This document shows, piece by piece, positions 52,634-62,952 of a DNA stretch of 64,000 bases. Where the stretch lies: assembly GCA_022315425.1 (NCBI GenBank), contig JAIUPT010000030.1, forward strand, positions 496,001-560,000, read 5' to 3'. Numbering within the stretch: position 1 is the stretch's first letter; each line of letters begins with the position of its first letter. The notes under the pieces were generated by a model. That model ran no database searches, was not told the DNA's origin, and saw only the letters and a program-made list of their open reading frames with translations. Position numbers and translations under genes: made by a program. Source of the DNA: Pseudevernia furfuracea. Its lineage: Eukaryota > Ascomycota > Lecanoromycetes > Lecanorales > Parmeliaceae.

Positions 52634-55087
52634 AATTCCGCAAACCTGCGCGGTCAACGTTCGACGGTGAAATGGGCTGTGAGAAGCAGGTTGCACAAAG
52701 TATTACCGTAGGCACGTAACAAGCAGATGGAATAAACAGTAGAATGGGAGGCCTGGCCTTGACTTTAACAGTACCAACATGTCTGGGGGGCTTGGGCTAA
52801 ACTCCTCGTTTCTGCCCGAGTGAAAGCATGAAAGCATTGAAAGTACCTTACACCGTTGATTCTAGGGGTATGTATTATTATTGTTTCCCAGGAACAGAAG
52901 TCAGGGTATTTTGCAACAGCATGATGCACGGCATCGATCACGATTGGATGAACCTCCTTAATCAGAGCGGGAGGTTCCTAGACCGGCCACGCGGGCATCA
53001 TTGTACCAGGCCGTTTGGCTGTCTGACAGCCCTTGATTCCGGAGATTCAATTGGAGCGCAAGGCCAGTCCCCGCAAAACACTTGTGAAGTCTAACCATTA
53101 GGATAGATTTCATAGCTTTTGACAGGATCAAGAGTTCCGACCTAGAGCAATAGGAGCTCAAGGAACAGTACTTTACTACTATCCGATGTGGAGAAATGGA
53201 CCCTTGAGGCTCTCATCGACATCCGTGCGCCATCTGAGTAGTATTACCCATGTTGGAGCGCGCTTGAGGAAGGAGCCGACGGGGTTGATTTTCTAAGTAC
53301 CGAGAGAGCGTCGCAGTCTCTACTTTCCATCTCCAAGCATCTGTCTTCATTCCTCACAGAATACACGATCCTCTGCTTATTAGTCGGACATGCCAATATA
53401 GCTTCCACTTTCCAGAGCCGTGTACTGGCCTTGATCTAGCTGCCCTAAAAAACTAAGATGAGACTGGGTTACTGATCGAGCTGCGCCGTGCGCCGCCGTC
53501 ACGACACAAATTACCTAGTAGGCTAGAAAGTTGAGATGGAATTGATTGGAGCGCGAGAAGCGCATGAAAGGAAATTCCACTAGTCCCATAATGTTGTTAG
53601 TTTTAAACTCAGACTCTGCACTAAATTTACTCTACGAGCCCAGCTCCAGCCTCCAGCGCTACAAATCTCCACTGCATTTTATTGATGAGCACGAGCATCT
53701 TCTCGAGGAACATCTTCTCGAGGAATAGGTACAACGTGGAATCAAGGCGCACGGGAGACCTTTTAGCGGAGCCAGAAACAGAAGAGCCACAAGTAGAAGG
53801 AGCCCAAGATAATCGCGTCCTCAGTTCGTTCAAAGCTGAAATCCGTTGATAAGAGCAAATACGAGTCGCGCGCCTGAACATTGTATGTGAAAAACCCACT
53901 GTGGTGACTACACGCACGCAAACAAACCCGAGCAAACTTGTCCGCGTATCCGTGGGATCCATCTCTTTGATGAGGATCCAAACTCTTGAGCAGACCGCGG
54001 ACGAAGTCACGATAAACTTAAGAATCGTGGTCTGCATTCCCTCAGAAGCTCCCACTCCGCATTTCAGGCCCAGATCTGATGGGAAATGAGATTCGTCGCG
54101 AATCTATATTTGATACCCTGAAGTAATCTTAACACGTTGTCCCTAGTAAATTTAACGCTATTGCACAACGTAGTCCTCAAAGGTGTTCCTGGATAAAGAA
54201 GATGGGTGACTCTCATAGAACAGACACTCAGTCCGATTTCAGCATTAACAGGAAAACATCATCGAGGTAAAATCCGCTCCCTCAAGAATCCACCAGAATG
54301 AACGGCCCATCTTGTGGATTTCGACTTGAGATGTCACGAGATAACCAAGAGAATCATTCCAACGTGACTCAGAGCTGAGAGCTCGTATGATCTTCCGTCG
54401 CAGACAGCCAGACATGAGATGATGAAACAATAATCTTACCCCGAAATAAGCGAAGTCTCAATCCGCAACTGATCTCCACGACAGAGTTGAAATAATCGTA
54501 CAGCTTCAGCATGGAACGCTTGACATGGGAGTATGGGCGTTGAGAACAACAGCGCGCGCTGCATTGAAGTCTCACGGAGCAGAGTTGAGCATTTCTTTTG
54601 CGTCGGTTTGGAGTACGTACTCTACTCGGATGTACGGCAAGAAAAGCGATGTTATGAGCAGCCTGTGCAGCTAGGAAAGAGGATTCTAGGTTCTTATTGT
54701 CGTGGTTTGGTGTGAGGCACAAAGCATCCCGCAAAACATTAATGTGGGCACCAACTCCTCCATTGCATGGGGGACTTGTTGCTGCGAGAGTGTCTTTTCA
54801 GCCTGTGCTCTTTTCACTTTCTTCTGCTTCGCAGATAAGATCTTGCAACGACCATCATCACAGACATGATAGATATAATACTAGACGCATCTCTAATTTG
54901 AACCTTAGTCTCGAGATATATTTTTATTCCCTGTTTTCGTTCTCGCACTTTGGACCCGTGTTACGTCCAACTCGATTTTCGTTGCGCAACTGTCTTCCTC
55001 GGCATACATTTACCACACGCCTGCTTCTCACTACCACAATGGACTACAAAAGAATCGAGTCTCACTGAGAAATCTCCATTGGGCGTT
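52634..55087. other. Intergenic region between divergent rhodopsin-domain genes
   Basis: 2.4 kb lies between the intact gene (minus) and the degraded one (plus). One 16-bp direct repeat (CATCTTCTCGAGGAA twice, 53697-53727) is present. Short frames only; no gene is supported. Confidence 0.5.
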
Positions 55088-56327
55088 ATGAGCGTTGTGT
55101 CAGTAGCTTTCCTCCTCGCCCTGGATGTCGTTGCTCTTGTTGACCGCCTTCGGTCGAGGAGTCTCCAAGGTCTTCCGTTGTGCTTTAACGATTACGCAGT
55201 GGTAATTGCATCGGTATACACATCGATGCGTTCGCATTGGTAAAATCAATTCATCCAGCTCATTATTGACAGCCCCTCGTAGCTGGCATGCTAGTTATTG
55301 ACGTCCTTGGTAAGCTCCTCCACCGTATTTGGCAGAGACACTTCGTGATCTGATTGCAGGCAGATTTAACTCGAGGCGGACTTGGTCAGCACCTTATTGA
55401 TGTACCAAGTAACGTTTCTTCTAGAGGGATAAAAGTCACGCGTCAGTCTTGGTTGCTGAAATCCACACTAATGCGCTCAAGTCGATTCGTGCAGCGGTGA
55501 TCCTCTAAATTACCGCCAATACTCTTATCAAAGTCTCGATACTTCACTTCTACAACACGGTATTTGGTATCGATCAGATCTTCCGCACTATGACTTTTAC
55601 TGTGGCGGCTGTGGTTGTATGTTTCGGCATTGGTACCATTCTCAATGAAGTTCTCGTATGCCGACCTTTTGCCAAAAATTGGAACCTGCTTCTGCCCGGC
55701 ATCTGCGGTTCTGCATCTGCCGCCATCCTCGCTGAAGCCGTTATTAAGATGCTGTTAGACATTGCGATCATTTCTCTTCCCATGCCAATGATATGGGGGC
55801 TTCAGATGACTCAGCGAAGGGGAGAAATCACTCTTACCGTACTCTTTGGTTTAGGCTCCATGTATGTGCTCGCACTAGTAGTATCCTTATGATGTGTCTC
55901 CTGCAGCGTCTGTGTGATTACCATCCTTCGAATCGCGGTTCTAGCCCAATTTGACCCTAATGACCTTACATACGATTATTTCCAATTGTTAATAACGACA
56001 GTGTTAGAGCCCGTACTTCTAATAATAGTGGCTTCCCTACCCATGTTCCCACCTGTCCTCAAGGAAATTCTAGGCGGTGAGGGCGAGCATAACTCCCCAA
56101 AGATGGGCTCTAGTAGTCTAACTCGGCTTCCTTCGAACGGCATGAAACAATCACCGGTGTTTTCCATGCTTGACGACTCGCATCGTTTTGCGGACTTGGA
56201 GACGGACAGATCGGAGGATTTTATAGCAGGCTCCAATGGTATAGCGAGCTCCTTCGGTATTGAGCATAGCACGGACTCACCGGGTGAGACACATCCGTAC
56301 TCTATGATCAAGTTTAAAAAAAATTAA
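55088..56327 (+). pseudogene. Second rhodopsin-domain membrane protein, apparently disrupted
   Basis: Rhodopsin-family text is present in order: FNDYAVVIAS (exon 55088-55213), DLTRGGLGQHLIDVPSN (from about 55363), NTLIKVSILHFYNTVF (from about 55520), LNEVLVCRPFAKNWNLLLPG, AVIKMLLDIAIISLPMPMIW and, after a GTATGT intron (about 55861-55907), ITILRIAVLAQF, then TVLEPVLLIIVASLPMFPPV. However, TAA interrupts the frame just before ITANTLIKVS (near 55509). The join between the first two segments requires either a frame break or a 15-nt microexon. The end (56327) carries an acidic Ser-rich tail. It is probably a decaying diverged relative; an alternative splice model that skips the stop cannot be excluded. 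Confidence 0.55.
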
Positions 56328-57824
56328 GGGAGGTTTGGTCTGATAAAGTGGTATGAGGACTTGAGCCACGAAAGCCATGAGAATTTAATTCAAGTTTCTC
56401 TACACGTCAAACAGCAAGTATTTTGTGTAGATACCACAGGGAACACCGACAACGTCACGCACCTAGGTAACTCTTTCATAGTTGATCGATCAAATCATAT
56501 CAAACAACAGGCAACCACCATAACGTAGCTGATGATCAATGGTGGTCGAAAAACAAAGATGCCGCTGATCTGCAAGGCTGTTCATGAGGCTATGCAACAT
56601 GGCTGCCGATTTGCTGAATATTTTCACGCCCAGTCATGCGTATGATCGGGATTCGCAACCCTCTTCAAAAGTGAATGCCTATTCAACGTAGGCACGGCTC
56701 AGCGTACGAGTACCGGAAGGGTACTATCATTCTCCCGTTCAAGGACACGGGAACTGCAAGCCACGTGTCATCGATCACATCGCCCTTCTATCATTCAAAG
56801 TCGCTAGGTAGGCCTGTTAGCCCCAGAATTCAGACTCTGGGAGGGTGGTGGTGGTGGCGGGTCAGTTACTGAGATTATAGGCCTATGTACGGAGTCTGCA
56901 CCGAAAGTCCTGCACATGCGCTAGTATCAGCCCTAACCCCGTCCAAGCGTAAAGTCTTGGCGGGTGCAGGACTTTCGGTTTCCGGGGGGGCCGGAAGTAA
57001 GTATTGCCGAGCGGATTCCGTCATACCCGAGATACCCCCTCGTGGCCGGTGGGGCCAAGCTCAGACTACCCTACGCTGATCGATCCAATTTCAGCTGCGA
57101 TCATAAGGCTTCAGACGATAGTAACGATCCAACTCGAGCTGCGCCCTCATGAGAAGAAGCGTCGCTGATGATGGTCACTTCGACCTGACTTCAACATGGT
57201 GAGGAGGATGACTGGAGCGAGGCCTAGTGACTAAGCCTTCCAAGTTCCGTCTTACTCGACATTCATTCAGACTCTTTTGACTCGAGTTGGGTGTGACCAT
57301 CGCCTTCCATGGAGAGTAGATAAGGCTACAAGAGAAGCGTATGTCCTATTGTTGTCAAATATCAGACTTCGCTTGGCCACGCGTCACTTCGGCAACCTTG
57401 GGCAGACAGGATATTCTCCACGCAATTGTCACGATCTTTCAGGTGGGGCAGCGTGCATCTCATTCCACGCCGGGCTGAGAAGGACTGAAAAGGACTGAAA
57501 TAGGTAATCGCCGAGAAATCGACTGCCAAATCGCGTGACCGGGTAAGAAGATTGCATAGCCCCATTTAGCTGCACGCAGCCTTGCAGAAGCGCGACAGCC
57601 TTTTCTTCTTGCCTCCCATCCAATTCACTGCCTCTTTTTTCCCCTCGCATTTCATTAGAGCGTTGTGCGCGTATGTGTGTCCCTGACATATGTGCCCCCG
57701 CACGGACCTATTTCTCGACGTGATCCTCTTTCTCCTTTTTTCACTATTGACTTCCTGAATTTTTGACAAGACAGACTTCTTCACTCTTCATGATAATCGT
57801 TCAATCTACGGTTTACCACCCACG
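56328..57824. other. Intergenic region
   Basis: This holds the inverted repeat at 56900-56979 and otherwise only short frames. The right end is the leader of the membrane-protein gene. Confidence 0.5.
56900..56979. repeat. 16-bp perfect inverted repeat, 48-bp spacer
   Basis: ACCGAAAGTCCTGCAC (56900-56915) is matched exactly in reverse complement at 56964-56979. The hairpin could be a transcript stem-loop, a protein-binding dyad or the ends of a very short inverted-repeat element. Confidence 0.7.
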
Positions 57825-59923
57825 ATGATGCATAGTAATACAATGTACGCCTTTGTCTGGAGCATTTTCTTCGCGGAGCTAGTCACTGCAGGGCCCGGAT
57901 ATTCGATGCAATGCTGTGACATAGCATTACAGACATTGGCGTATCTGAATAAGAGTATACCATACGACAACTACAAATGTGGTCAAGTCTACCAGGCCAT
58001 CCTTCCACCTGCTCCACCTCTTCTGGTTTCCACCTCGTGGTGTCGCCAAAAATGTCCTGGGTATGCGTTGTCGGCTCCTAGCGACACAAGTGCTTGGGCG
58101 GTACCACTCGTTCAGTACATCCTACCCGCCGTCATTTTCAGTATGACCATCCCCCGAAGACTAGTGCTCGAACCGCCCAGATGGTTCTTCGATTTCAATG
58201 TCAACCACATGAGTGGCCTCATCAAAGCCCTTTTCTCTTTGTCCGTTGCAGGTATGATCGTAACTGTCGACACCGCAGTCTGGGTTTTTATCATCATGGT
58301 AGCGCCGGCGCCATTCATCTTCAGCGGGCTGGTAGAAATTGTGCTCGACTATAGGGTTATACGAAATCTGATGTGTAGCTACACAGAACAAGGCAAAGAT
58401 CAGCCCGTGGGACTGGACCGGGGCGAAAGAGTTCAGCTTTTGACTGCTGTTCTGGCTGGGAATCTTGGGATAGAAGGTGTACCGGTTGATCCTCAGGAAG
58501 AATTAGGGAGGGTCTTGGATATCAATAAGCACCCCAAGGAAGTGGAGATACGTTTGGGGGCAATGTTAGCTTGTCAATATCCTTTTGGAGCTGCCGTAGG
58601 AGCTCCTATCCTGCTCTACATTGGGTCTTTCGTGTATACACTTGCCACGATCCGGAATGACGACGGAGACAGAGAAACAGCAAGGGCTCTTGCTTTCGGT
58701 ATTTGGTGGATGAACATCGTCCATGTCTCGGCGATCAGTGGGTGCTTGCTAGCTAGCAATAACCCGAATACAGCAGCAGCGATCGTCAAGCTGGAACGAA
58801 AAAAAGTTGGCCTGCAAGGGCGGCTGGGTTTCGCAAATAAGCGTCCCGAGATGGAAGACAAGATCCAAGCTCAGTTAGAGGCATGGTCGAGGCTCCCACT
58901 GACCTATAAGGCTCGCTATGAACCTGTTTGGATGTGGACGAGAGGCAAAAGCAAGGCAGGCTGGCTTCGACGAACTTCTGCCTGGCGAAAAACTTGGTTC
59001 CGCGAAAAGGTCGAGATGACCGTCCCTGGCTGGATATCTCTCGCGTTCGTGGCTTTTTCACTTGTCGTGTTTCCATGTGCACTCGCCTTTTGGATTGAGT
59101 ACGCGACGCCAGCGAGAGGCGTGGGCTGCCGATCATTAACCATATTGGGTATGTACATCTCCGAGCAGACCCCTTCTTTTCCATACCAGGTTTCGACTTG
59201 CAGGAGATGTTTTGGGAGTGGAAGTCTTCGCTCAAACTCCCAAAGCTGTCTCACCACCCTGGTCTCGCCTCACAAAATCAATGCTGACTCGAAATCAATT
59301 TCAAAGTCTACGCCTCCTCTCAACTGACTTTCACCGTACTCTCAGCTTGGAGCCATTTCAAAGCCTCCAAGGACCAGAATTACTGGGAGGCCCACCGTTG
59401 GCTTGGTCGCTTGCGCCGCACATGGGTCGGCGTCTCTGTTGCGGTCATTTTCCTCATTCCCGCGTGGGTCGCCGCGGTGTTCACAACCTTTGCCGGCACC
59501 CTCATGCAAATTACAGGCATCTACCAGAATTGCCTGTGCGCTTCGAGTGGATACTGGTCCTTCGGTTCTACTGCCACTGTTCAACTCGCAGCCGACACCG
59601 AAGCCGATAGAAACGCTAGTGTGCATTGGCAGAAAGCTGGCTACACGGCTCTCATTTTCTTGGCTGTTGTGACGTATCTAGGATGGTGGTGCCAGTGCTA
59701 TCTCCGCGAGAAGTTCATCGAACGGGTGAAACACCTCGTCGCTAAGAATCCCACTGGTAATCACAGTCCTACGAAAGAGCAAGTCGAGCTAATAAGGCAG
59801 CAAACTGCTGAGACTGCCAAGAGTTCTGAGATCAGCACGCTCTGCGATATGAATGTCTCCTCTGGTGAGTGCCGCCTTTCAGATTGGTCTAGAAAAGCAA
59901 GTACTGACCGACGTCCAGTTTAA
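57825..59923 (+). CDS. Multi-pass membrane protein with secreted N-terminus, unknown function
   Basis: Exons 57825-59148, 59307-59864 and 59919-59923 give 628 residues; intron 1 (158 nt) joins LTIL to VYASSQLTFTVLSAW. The last exon codes only the final base pair of a Val codon and the stop. The N-terminus (MMHSNTMYAFVWSIFFAELV) is a signal peptide. It is followed by a Cys-containing lumenal/extracellular region (QCCDIALQ, KCGQVYQAILPP, WCRQKCPGY). Then come about eight hydrophobic segments, including VQYILPAVIFSMTIP, MIVTVDTAVWVFIIMV, PFGAAVGAPILLYIGSFVYT, VPGWISLAFVAFSLVVFP and WVGVSVAVIFLIPAW. The pattern NCLCASSGYWSFG and DTEADRNASVHWQ near the end looks conserved. The family is familiar as an uncharacterised fungal membrane protein; role unknown. 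Confidence 0.8.
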
Positions 59924-60697
59924 AACAATCAATTGCATATGTATATAGTTTTCGTATTGCCATCTATTGATCTTTCCAAGATTCAACGGGCTCCAAGACC
60001 CTAATAACGCATGAGACATGGGAAGGACTTGGTTCAGATGTCAACTCACGCAACACAACTACAATTTCCATGGGTCCTCTCTGCTCTTCTGGTCTCGGAC
60101 TACAACTGCCTCAGGTCGACATAGAACACAGGCGAATCTTGACCTCTGGATATTCTAGCTGACACCGGGCTCTGCGCGCCATTCGGACGTCATAGTTCGC
60201 TTGCTCCAATCCTTCTCCTACCGCTATCAGGAATCCCGATCTTATGGTTTGCAAGCTTATACCCGTCCCCGCTTATGTTTTAGGCGTCATTTTTGAGTAT
60301 CTACCCATTTATGATGAGTGGAGACCAGTACCCCAGGAGCTTGCGGTTTAGCTCGTATCTTCTTATGTGAGTTTGTTTTTCCGACCGAAACTGCTGGTCA
60401 ATTTACATAACTCGTAAAGGCTTTCGAACTTGTTTGTCGCTAAAAAAAAAACTTGCGTTGCGTTGGAAAATTGCGCCCAGAAGACGGTCCGGGCCCAGTT
60501 CTTCCCTCGTTACTTGCTCAATTCGAGACCGTTACCGGACCCGAAAGCGAAAACTACAATTCGGGAGGTGCGAAGATCTCTCCCAGTACAGTCGGTGCAC
60601 ATCATCAAAAGGTATCACTCTCCGCCATCTTTTCAAACAGCCAAAAACCAAAACAGACCCCGACTCCCACACCAATTGCAACCAGCACTTGTCCACC
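59924..60697. other. Intergenic region
   Basis: No gene or repeat is supported; this is probably the promoter of the small secreted protein at 60698. Confidence 0.5.
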
Positions 60698-61102
60698 ATG
60701 AAGATCTCCACCATCGCCCTCCTCCTCCCCATCACCGCCTTCACGTTCGCTGCCCCCCACCCAACCCCAGATCAGCACCTGGAACCCAACCCAAGAATCT
60801 GCTCGCCAATGTGGACACTCCTGCTCTACATCAACGACCTCAACACCTACCCGACCCAAAGCGGCATCTACATGGCGGAAGCGCAAACGCTGACCGTGGA
60901 CGAGGGACTGCAATGCCCCACGAAAAACGGGATATTGGACAGTGAAGAACCGGCCAGCGACGCCTGCCAGAAAAACCAGGAGATCAAGGACGCCATCGGA
61001 GAGCTGAGTTATTCTTCCTCGGAAGACAAGCGGCTGCGGGTGAAAGGGTTGTATGCCGCTTGTGTGGAATTGGATGAGATGATCGGTTGCCCTGCTCAGT
61101 AG
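60698..61102 (+). CDS. Small secreted protein, 134 residues
   Basis: A single exon starts at 60698 in a good context (CCACCATGAAG). The in-frame upstream codons lack a signal peptide, so the internal ATG is preferred. The signal peptide is MKISTIALLLPITAFTFAAP. The mature chain has five Cys (ICSPMW, LQCPTK, DACQKN, AACVEL, GCPAQ), a helical middle (IKDAIGELSYSSSEDKRLRV) and ends in GCPAQ. Size and Cys content are effector-like, but no family was recognised. Confidence 0.75.
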   Translation: MKISTIALLLPITAFTFAAPHPTPDQHLEPNPRICSPMWTLLLYINDLNTYPTQSGIYMAEAQTLTVDEGLQCPTKNGILDSEEPASDACQKNQEIKDAIGELSYSSSEDKRLRVKGLYAACVELDEMIGCPAQ

Positions 61103-61515
61103 GTGGGAAGGCTTTTGGGAGGGTCACAAGTCACTGGATGAAAGAAATGCTGTTGAGACTCCAAAGACGGTTCCGACGAGCGGCGAGGGCATGTTCTCAC
61201 TTACTTGGTTGGTCGGGGATGATTGCCAGAAGCATTGGGACTCGAACACGCGCGCAACTCTCCGACTCAGCCATGTTTTGCCAGAGACACAATAGTGCTC
61301 AAAGTTGGACTTTCGATCACGATTCGGACCCGCCTACCTCTCAACAGCTAGTCGACGCAAGACCACATCACTGGTAGCTGGGTGATATATGCAAACCGTG
61401 CCAATTCTCGTACTCCCATCTCCATCCACACACACCCCTCTTTCATACTCGAACCCTTGAATTCCACAAACAAGAAAGTTATTACCAACCCTCCCTCTCC
61501 CTAATCCCACCCACC

Positions 61516-61617
61516 ATGAACTTCCCCCCTCCCCTCCTCCGCCTCACCCTCACCAGCGCCCTTCTCCCCTCCCCCCTTGCCTTCCCGGGCTTCATCTCCT
61601 CCCCCGCCACAGCGTGA
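61516..61617 (+). pseudogene. Signal-peptide-like 33-residue stub
   Basis: The ATG has a good context (CCCACCATGAAC) and the frame reads MNFPPPLLRLTLTSALLPSP and then a short stretch ending at TGA. It looks like a secretion signal without a mature chain, i.e. a truncated secreted protein gene. Proline-rich coincidence in C-rich DNA is possible. Confidence 0.25.
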
Positions 61618-62850
61618 CCAGCCACCACATCCGCTCACCCCCTCACTCACCTCAGACCCCAAACCCTTCCCCCCACCCCCCAACCCATGCAAAAACCCGA
61701 AATCCCTCCACGAAGCCCGACACCGTGAACAGCAAGCTGACGGGAACAGGGGCGATCAGAAAGAAAGAAAGAAAGGCGCGTGCCATATGACGTAGGGAGA
61801 TCAAAAAGGGGAAGTGGCTTGAGCGGGTATCTTTTCGAGGTTGCGGATGGATGGATGGGTGGGGTAGATAGGGAGGGGTGGGAATGGGCGGGGGGGGAGA
61901 GGGGGAAAAGGGGGTGGAAGTGGTTGGCGTGGCTTGAGTGTGAGTTTGAGTGTGAGCGGGAGATGAGATGCGATGAGAAAGGGTGGAGGGGTGATGGGGT
62001 TTGTACAAGGTTGATGTGGTGATAATATTTTGGAACCAGCGGGTCGTTGGACGATGAGACGTTTTCGGATCCTGTTTCGAGAAAGAGAAAGCTGTTGTGG
62101 AACTGATGCGCGATCAATGTGGCGTTTTTTTCCCGGACGGAAGTGAATAAGGTAGGTTTGCGGTGCGATGGTAGATTAATAGGTCTTACACGTCCAAAGT
62201 TCTCCATAAGAAGTAATGGCTTGAAGGACATGGATCCGAAAGCCTTGATATGATAGGGAATATGGGCAGATTACACATGTCCGGACCCAGCCACCTCCTC
62301 GGACTGACCCAAGCACATTGGCTAGGAACGGACGAACGACGATGCTGTTTTCGACTCGATGACGCTACGCTGACGTGAAAAGAGTTTATGTACATAGACT
62401 CCCAACACGTCAAGACCACCTATCCTGTGATGAGGCACCTCGGCGACTCCTTGCGCCGTTGGGAGCGTTATAGAACGTACCCCACCCACGTCGATCGTTC
62501 TCAAGGAAGCCTGGCGTACCTAGCTACGCCTTTCCTCATCTTATTCGAACAAATGTTCTCAACTGCTATCTCTCTGCTTATCTGATGGGGTCCAGTTCTC
62601 TGCTCAACTCCGATTCGACGGAATTGAAGAAGGCTGCCGACAGGATTAGACGTGGTGCCCTGTTGCCTCATCTGGCGCAAACACACCAGCCATTTTGCTC
62701 CACTCTTATCACCTAGCGACTTGGCCGGCGCTCGAAATAGAGGTTAGGTGATGAATTTTGAGAAGCTTGTAAACTCCTTATCGACTACTGCCAGATTTCA
62801 GACTTGGTATATAGAGCAGACGGTATATTCGAGCTTCTGGGCCTTGAATC

Positions 62851-62858
62851 TATATAAA
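62851..62858 (+). promoter_or_regulatory. TATA-like box
   Basis: TATATAAA lies 95 bases upstream of the ATG at 62953, a normal distance for a fungal core promoter. Confidence 0.45.
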
Positions 62859-62952
62859 GATACGCTCGGCTCTTCTCATTGGCTAGATCATCTCCTGAAA
62901 GCCTCTTGACCGGCAAGCCAATTCAACTTTCATTCTTCGTACACGCTTCAAG

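Larger units (their letters stand above)
61103..62952. other. Intergenic region
   Basis: This includes the short signal-peptide ORF at 61516, C-rich and G-rich tracts (61535-61700, 61860-61920), and no larger gene. Confidence 0.5.

Noticed and set aside
61204..61290. tRNA-like text on the minus strand (TGGCTGAGTCGGAG ... GTTCGAGTCCCA)
   Set aside because: It resembles a D-arm and a T-arm, but they are adjacent with no anticodon arm between them and no pairing acceptor stem.
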